The notes under the pieces: model-generated
The model's input: the letters and a program-made list of their open reading frames with translations, nothing else
Database searches by the model: none
What the model was told of the DNA's origin: nothing
Program-made: the position numbers and the translations under genes
Source: Megamerina dolium
Lineage: Eukaryota > Arthropoda > Insecta > Diptera > Megamerinidae
DNA: 64,000 bases
Direction: 5' to 3'
Assembly: GCA_963854835.1 (NCBI GenBank)
Contig: OY978530.1
Location: 15,768,616-15,832,615 of the forward strand
Shown: piece by piece, positions 34,883-45,510 of the stretch
How positions within the stretch are numbered: position 1 is the first letter of the stretch
Layout: every line of letters starts with the position of its first letter

Positions 34883-34910
34883 TTTTTGGTCCTTCGAGCC
34901 GGATCGGCTC
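34883..34910 (+). other. BEL1 primer-binding region
   Basis: TTTTTGGTCCTTCGAGCC follows the 5' LTR. The same TTGGTCCTTCGAG core follows the BEL2 5' LTR. This is the usual place of the tRNA primer site in BEL/Pao elements. Confidence 0.6.
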
Positions 34911-35833
34911 GCAACGTTTGGTAAGAATATCTTGCCACCCAGGTACGTGTTAATCAGCTTATGCACAAGTGGTCTAATTTATACGGGTATATGTATATGT
35001 GAATATCCCGATCATTCCCCAATATACAATATTTGTATTCATGCTCCCATATAAAGTGCACATAAGCACATCCTAAGTATATATTCACATATATATATCT
35101 ACATATACATGACACGGAAGGCCAATTTCTGTTGGAGACCGTTCACACCAACAAATAAAGGTTATCTAAATTAATTTGAAAAAAAAAAACTATTTGTTGT
35201 TTTTCTTTTTTTTCCGCATATATTCACTTCCCGCGTAATTTGTATAAAATATATATATGTATATATATATATACATATATACATATTTTGTAATTTTTTA
35301 TATAACATACATACGTACAACAAAGGAACATTGCTTTCATATATCATTTGTGCTTCTTCTCGTTCCACCCGTTGTGTTATTTTCCCAAGTTTTTGTATGC
35401 CATTTACATGTAAGTACTTAGTACTTAAATTGGCAATAACAAAATCCCTAATCGATATAAATAACACATTTCGAGATTTCGAATTATACACAAACAACGC
35501 TACCGTGTGATTTGATCATTTTGGTTGTTCTTTTTGCTTACATACTTTATAAAGCTAGATTTACACGATTGAAGGCATTTTGAAGTCTTATCAAAATTTT
35601 GAAAATTTATTTTGATGTTCTATTTACACGTTTCAAAAATTTGATCAAAATATTCTTTCAATATATTTCAAAATCTTTTGATAAAAATTTGATCAAAATT
35701 TGTTGAAACTAATTTACACTATTGGTAACCTCTTTATATTGAAAATATTGACGTTGATCAGCTGTTTTGCTTCTTTTGTGAAATAATTTATTATTATAAA
35801 AAATAATTTATTATTATAAAAAAAAAACAATTA

Positions 35834-37151
35834 ATAAGTATTGACGACGACACAATCATCATAGCATCAACATTTTTAATATTGGAGGAAGAAGTAGCTG
35901 ATAATAATGCAAAAACAAGAAGAAAACAAAAGGAACATTGGGTTCGACCTTTTCTTTTGGAAGGTAATGGTATATATGTCTCTTTTAGGGAGCGATTGGA
36001 AAGGAATGATCCTGACCTATACAAAAACTTTGTGCGAATGTCACCAGACGATTTTGATTATTTTCTTAATCTCGTCACCCCATCAATAGAGAAGGCCAAT
36101 ACTAATATGCGGGAATCTATATGCCCCGGAGAACGCCTGGCAATTACTTTGAGATTTTTAGCGACTGGGGACAGTTACGCAAGTTTGATGTTCTTGTTTA
36201 AAAGATCAAGGTCATCGATATGCAATATTGTGCGCTGCATTATATAAAGTATTAAAAGATGAATTTTTAAAGGTAAAACCTAATTTATTAAATGAAAAAA
36301 CATATCAAAAATAATATCTATTGATGTAGATGCCAGCAACAGAGGAGGAATGGGAGAGTATTTCCCAAAATATAAATAAAACGTGGAATTTTCCCAATTC
36401 AATCGGGGCATTAGATGGAAAACACATCGATATTATAGCACCAGCACACTGTGGAAGCGCATATTTCAATTATAAAAAGAAAAACAGCATTGTTTTGATG
36501 GCGCTTGTGGACGCGAACTACAATTTTGTTTACATCGACGTTGGTGCAAAGGGTAGAGAGTCCGATGGCGGAGTATTCAGTAGATGTTCGCTATCGAATG
36601 GATTATATAATAACACGTTGAATTTGCCGCAACTGAAACCACTGCCCTGTAGACAAAAACCTATTCCATATGTGATTGTTGCAGATGATGCGTTTCCCTT
36701 AAATTCTAATATTATGAAACCATATAGTTTTCGGAATCAAAACACGAAGGAAAGAATTTTCAATTACAGGTTGTCCAGATTTAGGCGTGTTTCGGAAAAC
36801 GTGTTTGGATTAATATCAGCCCGATTTCGCGTTGTCAGAAAAACAATGGAACTTTCCCCACCAAATGTTGTCAAAGTTGTTCTCGCAGTATGTGCATTAC
36901 ACAATTTTTTGAACAAACGCAAGTATGGTACCTATGCACAAACAAGAGACTACGACCAAGTGAATGCGGATGGATCTATAATGTATGGACGATGGCGTGA
37001 AGAAGTGCGGACAGAGAATATTTTGTCTTCGATAGAACCATTGTGCAATCAAGGTCGTCAAAACGAAACATCCAAGCTCATTCGACAAGAATTCACGGAA
37101 TATTTTTTAAATGAAGGAGAAGTTCCATGGCAATACAAGCATATTTATTAA
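35834..37151 (+). CDS. HARBI1-like PIF/Harbinger transposase, two exons
   Basis: Exon 1 runs open from upstream of EEEVADNNAKTRRKQKEHW to NIVRC near 36240. A small frame change then leads to YKVLKDEFLK and a 57-nt intron (GT 36273, AG 36328-36329). Exon 2 (36330-37151) starts MPATEEEWESI. DDE catalytic residues are seen as Asp in GALDGKHIDI, Asp in VIVADDAFPL and Glu in RRVSENVFGLI. The length (about 430 residues) fits the family. No ATG opens exon 1; an ATA at 35834 sits where the start would be expected. Together with the frame change near 36245 this suggests a recently inactivated gene, although exon 2 is intact. Its partner is the MADF protein downstream. Confidence 0.85.
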
Positions 37152-37426
37152 AAATTAATTAAAAACCCAATAAATCGATATAAAAAGTTTAATTCATTTA
37201 TTTGGCAACTTAAAATCACATTCTGTTTCTATATAAAAAATAAAATTAAAATATTAAAAAGAAATCACATTCTGTTCACATATAAAATATTTAAAAAAAA
37301 AATATTTAAAACAAAGTTAATTGTTTTCCTGTGTTTCAAATGAGTCGATGACATTATTAATTAGAGTTCTCAGTCTGAAAATATAAGTTCGTAGCAAATA
37401 TTATTTGAGTACTATGCATTTCAAAC

Positions 37427-38140
37427 TCACCTGCGAGCATTTGACTCTGAATATGCGGAGAGCTGCTGCCCAACATACTCTCCATAGCTCTTCTGCCAAC
37501 TTATGTCTTCTTTTCCTTGTGACACTTTCTGAGATAGGAATTGGCCAAGTTTTTCGTAAACTTCTGAACGTCGACTGTCGATTACATTTACTTCTTGCAC
37601 TTTTCTACGCTTTGCAGGAGTACTATTTTCGGGAGCAGCACTTGCAAGTAAACATTGAGATTCCGAATTCTGAAACTGCTCTTCAACATCATCCCAATCC
37701 TCAAAAGCACAGTTAGTTAAGGTCTCGAAGTTTGATTCTGTACCTCCTGATCCACGATTTCTCACAGTATCTAAAAAGTGTAGAGCTGCAAAATATTCAT
37801 ATTTTGATTCATAAGTAGCGCCACCTTGTCCACTTTTGGAGGTATTTATTTTTTTATGCTCCGCCTTCAATATATAATACTTTTAAATGTGATCAAAACA
37901 TACAAAAAAAAAATAATTTACATTACAGCGTGATCGCACAGCGTTAAATTGTGCTTTGCAGTCGGCTATGCAATGATTCGTTGCAGCAGCAATTTCTGAC
38001 CAGCACTTCTCCTTTTCATTTCGGTTTTTGTACCCATCAATTTTAAAATTCCAAATCGGTTCGCGTACTTCAACCATTTCGATGAACAGTCTCAGTTCAT
38101 CTCCTGTCCACTTTTTCTGTTGCTTGGGATTGTTGCGCAA
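37427..38140 (-). CDS. Harbinger-associated MADF-domain DNA-binding protein, two exons
   Basis: Exon 1 starts at ATG 38140 and has the MADF core KKWTGDELRLFIEMVEVRE, then WNFKIDGYKNRNEKEKCW and SEIAAATNHC. A 57-nt intron fits with the donor GTAAAT at 37921-37916 and the acceptor AG at 37866-37865. Exon 2 (37864-37427) reads AEHKKINTSKSGQGGATYES and ends SAYSESNARR, with a basic PAKRRKV signal resembling an NLS. Spliced length is about 218 residues. Exons join in frame without stops. In the superfamily this protein carries the transposase to the nucleus and the terminal repeats. It looks intact. Confidence 0.85.
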
Positions 38141-38773
38141 ATTATCATTTATGTTATCACTTTTAAAGATATTGATATATTATTCCACAAATATATATAT
38201 ATATTACATATTTATAATACTTACCAATTCATATTAATTTACTAATTTTAATTTTATTCTTTAAAAAATTTAATTACATTGCCACTTGCCGCAACAAACA
38301 TATGTAAATAAAAACAGCTGATATGTATTGATTCAAAAGAATGAACATGCTGTCAAATTATTTATAGTTATCAATATTGCCAGATGTGATTTTGATGCTT
38401 ATTTACACGGCATCAATTAAATCTTCAAAAGTTTTGTTCAATAAGTTTTGATCAATAAATTTTGAAGAAATTTTTTCTGTTTACACGAGTTTGAAGCATT
38501 TTGAAGAGCAATTTTGAAGAAAATTTCAATCGTGTAAATATAGCTTAATATTTGGTATATAAAAAACAAGCATCCTAGGTAAAACTACCCCGAGGAAAAA
38601 AAAGGCCTGTTGACCCCTACTTTTTATAAAGAGTGAAATTCTTTAAAAATTAAATAAAACACTTTTACATAAGTGCTTGCTCTCCTTTTGAAAATTTTGC
38701 GCATTGTCTTTTTCTGCTCTCTCCCTCCCTAATAATCACTTATTGACTAAAATATTCCCGATCATTTGAGAAA

Positions 38774-39421
38774 ATGTCCAACGTCAAGCGGTTTAAAGCT
38801 ATTGTGGAGGAAATCCACACATTTGACAGATACTTCCAAACCCTCAGTGAAGATTTTCACAGCACTTTCACCCTGGATATCCAGAGAAAGGATTTCGAGA
38901 CCCTGTGGAATAGTTGCAGGACAGCATGGGAATCGATCATCTCTGCGGAGGAAGATGTAGACGGAATAGAAGAGGTAAAGGAAGCATATCGAGAGTGCCA
39001 GGTGGCTTATACTCGGTGCCTCTCTAGCATTAACTCCATTCTTCATGACCTGACCGTTATAGTGCCTTCTCCGATCGCTGCTCATACTTCAACTACTCAT
39101 AATTCTCCGAATCATAACATTGAGCAAGTCTTTCCCTTTATTCAGTTGCCTCCATGCGATACAGCCTGCTTTTCCGGCGATTATGTATCGTGGCCAAGTT
39201 TTCGCGATCTGTTTACGGCGTTATACCGCAACAATCCCTGTCTGTCGCCAGTGGAAAAACTATACCATTTGCTGCAGAAAACCCGAGGTGAAGCACATAG
39301 CATCATTCAGTCTACTCCCTTGACTAATGATGGCTTCGCTCTTGCTTGGCACAATCTCGCCACAGAATCGGCAATTCCCTCAAACATCGAATCGGCAACC
39401 CGGTCGGTTCGGCTCTCCTAG
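38774..39421 (+). pseudogene. BEL/Pao Gag N-terminal part
   Basis: ATG 38774 opens a 215-codon frame: a helical N-terminus (VKRFKAIVEEIHTFDRYF), then the conserved Gag core FSGDYVSWPSFRDLFTALY, NPCLSPVEKLYHLLQKT and GFALAWHNL. The frame ends early where the middle of Gag should continue. A deletion joins it out of frame to the zinc-knuckle part. Confidence 0.85.
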
Positions 39422-39785
39422 GCGATCGAATAGTCCTCAAATGACTTCCAGGAAAATCAATACATACCACAACGTTGTAACTCGTAATTGTCCAGTGTGC
39501 CGAAAGATACACGCTCTTCGTTCCTGTCCCGATTTCCTGAAACTGTCAGTAGAAGAGAGGTTCAATATAGTCCGGAGTCATAAGCTCTGTACCAATTGCC
39601 TAGCCAATTCACATGAGTACCGTAATTGCAAGAGCCCATTCACGTGCTCATCATGCAAAAAGAAGCATCATTCCCTGCTTTATCGGTCAGAGGATTCCCC
39701 TGGAGTTCATCGCGACGCAACTCTTGCGGCTAATCCCAATAAAGAGTCAACAGAACGAGTTCATCAATCGTTCGCATCCCATTAA
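39327..39785 (+). pseudogene. BEL1 Gag zinc-knuckle part
   Basis: The frame contains CPVCRKIHALRSCPDFLKL, RSHKLCTNCLANSHEYRNC and CSSCKKKHHSLLYR, the Cys/His array of BEL/Pao Gag. It overlaps the first Gag frame by about 95 bp in another register, so the two are one damaged gene. The aspartic protease N-terminus with its active site is absent after it. Confidence 0.82.
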
Positions 39786-39814
39786 ATAAAGTCATTACAG
39801 CGCACTCATCGAAA

Positions 39815-40801
39815 ATGTGTTCATTGGTTATCGGATCCCCAATTGACCCAAGCGTAGCAATAAATGTGGATGCTTTTGTATTGAACAAACTTACAGGAAA
39901 ACTGCCGTCTCACACGATATCCGCCAACTTACGTAAAGAACTCTCTGGTTTACAGTTGGCGGATGAAAATCTACATAAAAGTTCCCCTGTAGATATGATA
40001 TTAGGTGGTGACATCTACCCGTCACTAATGTTGGGAGACATAAGAAAAGGCGTTCTCGGAACTTTGATTGCCCAAAATACAGTTTTTGGTTGGATAATCA
40101 CCGGTCGTCTTTCGAAATCGCAGTCATATACAACGTGTTCGTCTTCCGATATCCAGCTCCCAGAAAGTTCCCGTGTGCCTTCTGCTACATCACGCGATAA
40201 CCCTCACATTGGAAACAACCATCTAACAGGATCTAATGATCACAAATCCCATGCAACCACGATTGATAGTTCGTTTAACACTCTCACTAAGACACGCTGC
40301 CCGCTATGTAAAGGCATGCACCCCCTACGACAATGCACAGAGTTTTCCAAACTTAAGGTGGAAGAGAGAATACTCTTTGTGCGTCAGTATCAGATTTGCA
40401 TAAACTGCTTGGCCACATCGCATACCCTTGCCAGGTGTCATAGCGAGTTTTCATGCCGTCTTTGTGGAAAGCAACATCATTCCCTGCTTCACAGAGCACG
40501 GCATGACCCGAGAGCAAAGAGGAAAGTTCGACATTATACAATGTTCCCCCAGATGCAGAGGATCGATCTTACAGATCGCATCCAAGAAGAAGACAACTCC
40601 CGTCAAAGGTACTTACCACACGTAATACTTCCCGTACAACGATATTCAACGGATTATCGAGTTTTGCACATCACTCCCCAAAAAAGGCTGGTTCAGTTAA
40701 CGAGAGGACTTGTACTCGAATGGCAATGCATTCGATCCCGCCTAATATTGGCCCCCCAAAATTGTTGTCACGTAAAATGTGATTTGAAGATTGTGGCCTG
40801 A
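39815..40801 (+). pseudogene. BEL1 protease C-terminal part joined to a second zinc-knuckle array
   Basis: A 328-codon open frame. Residues about 60-98 (DMILGGDIYPSLMLGDIRKG, QNTVFGWIITG) are the C-terminal part of the BEL aspartic protease region. About residues 155-235 then carry a second complete Cys/His array: CPLCKGMHPLRQCTEFSKL, QICINCLATSHTLARC and CRLCGKQHHSLLHR. In normal BEL order the zinc array precedes the protease. A second array after it implies recombination or template switching. No RT follows. Confidence 0.8.
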
Positions 40802-41657
40802 GCAATATATAAGCCTCTGATGCCACACCCGTTAGGTAGCAACGTTTTGTCAGGTTATACGATACTGACCGTCATACGCATCCCTCTTTCACATTGTCCA
40901 GTTCGATGTAACTGCCCGATTTAATTCCCGAACTTCTACGAAGCTTCAATGGAACTATGCACTGGCATAGCGTATATGCGTATGAATAATCCCATGTGTT
41001 AATTTCACATTATTTGCTACCTATTCATGAATTGAGTCATATCATGAACCCAAGACACGCAGATTCTATCCGAGTTTAGAACGTGTCACGAGCATTATAT
41101 ATTCTGGCACTCCCAGCAAGCTGGATTTTTTAATGTTGCAAGTGCTCTACGAGCTCGAGGTTTGTCAACTAAGTTGACTTTTCGAAACCCTTGATCTGGT
41201 CTACGACCAGCCCTTATAGAATCTATCCACCTGAGATGGAGTGAAACAATCCCGAGAAATACACCAATCAACATTGGAAAGCACTCTACAATCAACATGT
41301 TTCAGTAATCAACACTCATCGATCAACACGGAACAGCAATCAACATTAATTTCCACATCTTCTCCCCGAAACGATTTAAACGTGAATATTATTCAATCTT
41401 CTACCCACGTTTTATTCACACATTTGAACAAAACCACTTCGGCTTGTTCTGTCGAACGCAATAACAATTACATACTTAAGATTTAATTTAAGAAAATGAT
41501 GAATTAAATGTACTATTATTAAGTTCCCTATTAAGTTTACCCAAATATCTGAATTTTGAATTTGTTTTTAAATATTTTTCTTTTTTTTTCCTTTTCTCTC
41601 TCTAATCCTGGGGTAGAGGTTCCGTCTCTTTGCAGTAATCCTGCAAGGGGGGCGGAA
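40802..41657 (+). other. BEL1 3' untranslated part and polypurine tract
   Basis: No pol sequence recognised. A run of CAATCAACA-type words occurs at about 41263-41350. The purine tract GCAAGGGGGGCGGAA (41643-41657) borders the 3' LTR. Confidence 0.6.
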
Positions 41658-41910
41658 TGTCTACGCCAGAATATAAATGTCGCGCACTGTCTGTCAATAA
41701 ATAAATTTATAAAGTTTTAATTTTAAATTATAATATTCATTGCGTTGGCAACCCACAGCAAATTGGTTATTTTCGCTATTTGCTTCTCTCTCTCTCTCTC
41801 ACTTTTTCTTCTTCTCCGCTTGTTTTTGGTTTTTTCCTTTTTGGTTATTATTATTATTCTGATATTTATCACGACAGTGCGCGAATTTTTATATCTCTGT
41901 ATTTTTTCTC

Positions 41911-44900
41911 GTGTCTAACTGCCTCAACTGGGTGGGGCTAGCGCAATCCTTGTTGAACTCATCGCAAGTCAACTCACTGGCTGTCATGTAGTTTGATCTG
42001 AGCGCTATGTGATGATACCTTTATTTGTTAATGAGGGGTAGTCATATAGCTTGCTCTGCTTACTATGTGACGGCGCTTTCATTATTATTAATGGGGGCCC
42101 TCCATGTGGCGACCACCGGGCAACGTCTTCCTGGCACCCGCTGGGAGGCGGCTGAAGTGAGTGGCGAAAATCTCCTCGGTTAGAGGTTGTGCGTTGGGTT
42201 TGGGACCCGCCACATAAAAAACCCCCCCAATGAAAAAAACTAAAATGCCTCGGATAAGGACTACCGCTTTTGTTGATGACCCCCGCAAACGAAAAAAGGA
42301 CAATGATTTACGGATATGCACCTGGAATGTCCGGTCCCTTTATAGGGAGGGTGCCTCTATCCAGCTGGTTGATGTCCTCGAAAAATACAGAGCTGACATC
42401 ACCGCTCTCCAGGAAATGCGATGGACAGGACAGGGCTGCTCCAAAAGAGCGTCCTGTGACATCTACTACAGTTGCCATGCTGAAAGGCACGAATTAGGAT
42501 GTGGATTTTTGGTCAGCAAGAGACTACGACATCTTGTCTCACAGTTCACGCCAGTGAACGAACGGCTGGCCACAATCCGCATCAAGGCAAAATTTTTCAA
42601 CATCAGCCTTATATGTGCCCACGCTCCGACGGATGAGAAGGACAATGTGATCAAGGAGAGCTTCTTTCAGCGCCTCGAAGAAGCTTATGACCGCTGCCCC
42701 CGCCACGATATCAAAATCGTGCTTGGCGACTTTAATGCCAGGGTGGGCAAGGAAGGTACCTTTGGTCCAACTGTCGGAAAATTCAGCCTCCACCAGAACA
42801 CCTCCGATAACGGAATGAGGCTGATCGACTTCGCCGCAGCACGAAACATGGTAATTGGTGGTACCAGATTCCAGCATCTCGACATCCACAAAGCGACATG
42901 GCTGTCTCCAGATCATCGTACAAGAAACCAAATTGATCATGTGGTGATTGACGGAAGGCATGCTTCCAGTGTGATGGACGTGAAATCGATCCGTGGTGCC
43001 AACATCGACTCGGATCACTACCTTGTTGCAGCTAAGGTGCGCACACGCTTATGTGTCGCAAATAACAAGAGAAGTCCCACACAGAGAAAGCTCGACGTCA
43101 GTAAGTTGCGATCACCAGAGACAGCAGATGCATTTTCCACTCGACTATCGGATCTGCTTATGCAGAACACTCCCCAACTTGATGATACATGCGCACGGTG
43201 GACACATATATCCCACTCCATGACTACTGCTGCCGAGGAGGTAATCGGTTACTACCGGCCTCTGAGGAATGAGTGGTATGATCAGGAGTGTCGCGACGCT
43301 ACCGCAGAGAAAGACGCCGCCTACAGAAGAACCCTGCGAGCAGGCGCAACGCGAGCTGTTAAGGAGCGGTATAGAGAGAAAAGGAGTGCAGAGAGACGTC
43401 TTTTCAGGCGCAAGAAGAGGGAGTTGGAAAGACGTGAGTGTGAGGAGATAGAGATGTGTACCGACAAGAATGAGACTCGAAAATTCTTCGAAAAGATCAA
43501 GCGCCTAAGTGGAGGTTTAAATCCCGGAGCCTCTTCTTGTCGTGATGGAAATGGGAATCTGGTTACAGATGTCCAGAGTGTACTGAGCCTATGGAGGGAA
43601 CACTTCTCCACGTTACTGAATGGCGATGCTACGAACAATTCCGCCAGTGGAGGAGATTGCCCGATAACCCCAATTACAGATGATGGTGTTGATGTTCCAC
43701 CACCCGACTATGACGAGGTTGAAACGGCCATTTTAAGGCTGAAGAACAACAAAGCTGCAGGTGCTGATGGCCTGCCTGCCGAGTTGTTTAAGACCGGAGG
43801 CGATGAGCTGCTCACCCGCATGCACCAGCTCATAAGCAGAATATGGTCGGATGAAAGCATGCCTGATGATTGGAGGCTCAGTGTTCTCTGTCCTGTACAT
43901 AAAAAAGGAGACCCCACAATTTGCGCCAACTACCGTGGAATAAGTCTCCTGAGCATCGCATACAAGGTTCTATCGAGCGTACTGTGTGAAAGGTTGAAGC
44001 CTATGCTCAGCAACCTGATTGGACCTTATCAGTGTGGCTTCAGACCTGGTAAATCCACCATCGACCAGATTTTCACACTGCGCCAAATCCTGGAGAAGAC
44101 CCAAGAAAAACAGATCGACACACACCACCTATTTGTTGATTATAAAGCCGCTTTCGACAGTCCGGTAAGGGATTACCTCTACGCAACAATGTCTGAGTTC
44201 GGTATTCCTGCAAAGCTCATTCGACTTTGTAGAATGACACTGCATAACTCTCGTTGTGCAGTGAAAATTGGGAAGGACCTCTCCGCACCGTTTAATACCG
44301 AACGGGGTTTCAGACAAGGTGATTCGTTATCGTGCGACTTCTTCAATCTTATTATGGAGAAAATAATACGAGCTGCTGATCTACGACATAATGGCACTGT
44401 CTTCAACAAAAGTGTCATGCTGTTAGCGTATGCCGACGATATTGACATAATCGGCATGAACACGCGAGCAGTCAGTGCAGCATTCTCAGAGTTGGAAAGA
44501 GAGTCGCGTCGGATGGGTCTCACGGTGAACGAGGGCAAGACGAAGTATCTAGTGTCAACAAACAAAGAGTCCCGGCGTCTTGGACAGCACGTCACTGTTG
44601 ACAACTACGCTTTTGAAGTAGTAAGGGACTTTGTCTATCTTGGAACCAGCATTAACAGCAGTAATGACGTCAGCTTGGAGATCATGCGTAGGATAACTCT
44701 TGCTAACAGGTGTTACTTTGGGCTGAGTAAGCAATTGAAAAGTCGAGCCCTCTCTCGAAGAACGAAAACTACACTCTACAAGTCTCTCATCATGCCTGTC
44801 CTAACATATGGCGCTGAAGCCTGGACAATTTCCATCTCGGATGAGCGAATGCTTGGAGTTTTCGAGAGAAAGGTCCTACGCAGGATCTTTGGACCTATTT

Positions 44901-45249
44901 GCGTTGGTGGCGAGTACCGAATAAGGTACAACCATGAGCTGTACGAGCTATATGCCGATATTGACATAGTAAAGCGCATCAAAATCCAGCGGCTGCGCTG
45001 GCTAGGTCATGTCGAGCGAATGGAAGAACACGCTCCAGCTAAGAAGGTGTTATATTCGGAACCCGCTGGAGGACGACGCAGAAGAGGAAGACCAAACCTC
45101 CGGTGGAAAGACCAAGTACTGGAGAACCTGACGGCGCTTGGAATTTCTAACTGGCGCCAGCTAGCGAAGAACAGAGATGGCTGGCGAAGCATGTTATTTT
45201 CGGCCTAAATCGATATTCGGTTGTTATGGCCACATAAGTAAGTAAGTAA
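41911..45249 (+). mobile_element. full-length RTE-like LINE
   Basis: A 3339-bp insertion. It starts GTGTCTAACTGCCTCAAC and ends ACATAAGTAAGTAAGTAA, a short tandem tail as in RTE elements. GTATTTTTTCTC is duplicated at 41899-41910 and 45250-45261. It has a short 5' UTR (about 320 bp) and a very short 3' UTR. The 5' LTR of BEL1 supplies the empty site. Confidence 0.95.
42230..45208 (+). CDS. RTE endonuclease-reverse transcriptase, apparently intact
   Basis: A 992-codon open frame from ATG 42230 to a stop at 45206-45208. The N-terminal apurinic-type endonuclease has RICTWNVRSLYREG, TALQEMRWTGQG (catalytic Glu), VLGDFNARVG and NIDSDHYLVAAK (Ser-Asp-His). The RT core has [64 protein letters not shown] and LAYADDIDIIG. 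The C-terminal region is basic with RLRWLGHVERMEEH and GGRRRRGRPNLRWKDQVLE. The protein nicks the target and primes reverse transcription there. No broken motif is visible, so it may be competent, and it is the likely source family for the four other copies in the window. Confidence 0.93.
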   Translation: MKKTKMPRIRTTAFVDDPRKRKKDNDLRICTWNVRSLYREGASIQLVDVLEKYRADITALQEMRWTGQGCSKRASCDIYYSCHAERHELGCGFLVSKRLRHLVSQFTPVNERLATIRIKAKFFNISLICAHAPTDEKDNVIKESFFQRLEEAYDRCPRHDIKIVLGDFNARVGKEGTFGPTVGKFSLHQNTSDNGMRLIDFAAARNMVIGGTRFQHLDIHKATWLSPDHRTRNQIDHVVIDGRHASSVMDVKSIRGANIDSDHYLVAAKVRTRLCVANNKRSPTQRKLDVSKLRSPETADAFSTRLSDLLMQNTPQLDDTCARWTHISHSMTTAAEEVIGYYRPLRNEWYDQECRDATAEKDAAYRRTLRAGATRAVKERYREKRSAERRLFRRKKRELERRECEEIEMCTDKNETRKFFEKIKRLSGGLNPGASSCRDGNGNLVTDVQSVLSLWREHFSTLLNGDATNNSASGGDCPITPITDDGVDVPPPDYDEVETAILRLKNNKAAGADGLPAELFKTGGDELLTRMHQLISRIWSDESMPDDWRLSVLCPVHKKGDPTICANYRGISLLSIAYKVLSSVLCERLKPMLSNLIGPYQCGFRPGKSTIDQIFTLRQILEKTQEKQIDTHHLFVDYKAAFDSPVRDYLYATMSEFGIPAKLIRLCRMTLHNSRCAVKIGKDLSAPFNTERGFRQGDSLSCDFFNLIMEKIIRAADLRHNGTVFNKSVMLLAYADDIDIIGMNTRAVSAAFSELERESRRMGLTVNEGKTKYLVSTNKESRRLGQHVTVDNYAFEVVRDFVYLGTSINSSNDVSLEIMRRITLANRCYFGLSKQLKSRALSRRTKTTLYKSLIMPVLTYGAEAWTISISDERMLGVFERKVLRRIFGPICVGGEYRIRYNHELYELYADIDIVKRIKIQRLRWLGHVERMEEHAPAKKVLYSEPAGGRRRRGRPNLRWKDQVLENLTALGISNWRQLAKNRDGWRSMLFSA

Positions 45250-45510
45250 GTATTTTTTCTCTTTTATTAAATATTTCTTTCTAAACAATAAATTAATTAA
45301 ATTGTGAATTTCAAATTAAAATTAAAATCGAAAACATTAAACAAAAAAGTGTCTACTTAAATTAAAGTTAAGACTAATTTAAAACTAAAACAACCTACAT
45401 TAAACGTGCGTGTGTGTGTACTCCTAGCGCGCCATCAACAACAGCGGCAAGGTTTGAACCAGCTTGTGGCCCACCGGCGATTTCTCCCCTCAACTCTACA
45501 ATATATATAT

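Larger units (their letters stand above)
35553..38545 (+). mobile_element. complete PIF/Harbinger DNA transposon
   Basis: Termini AGCTAGATTTACACGATTGAA (left) and, inverted, AGCTATATTTACACGATTGAA (right) bound 2993 bp. TAA is duplicated at 35550-35552 and 38546-38548, the 3-bp TWA duplication of Harbinger. It contains two convergent genes, transposase and a MADF protein, the known two-gene plan of the superfamily. Inserted in the BEL1 leader. Confidence 0.92.
41658..45500 (+). repeat. BEL1 3' LTR, split by a full-length RTE
   Basis: LTR sequence 41658-41910 and 45250-45500 equals the 5' LTR when the RTE and one copy of its 12-bp target duplication are removed. Confidence 0.93.
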
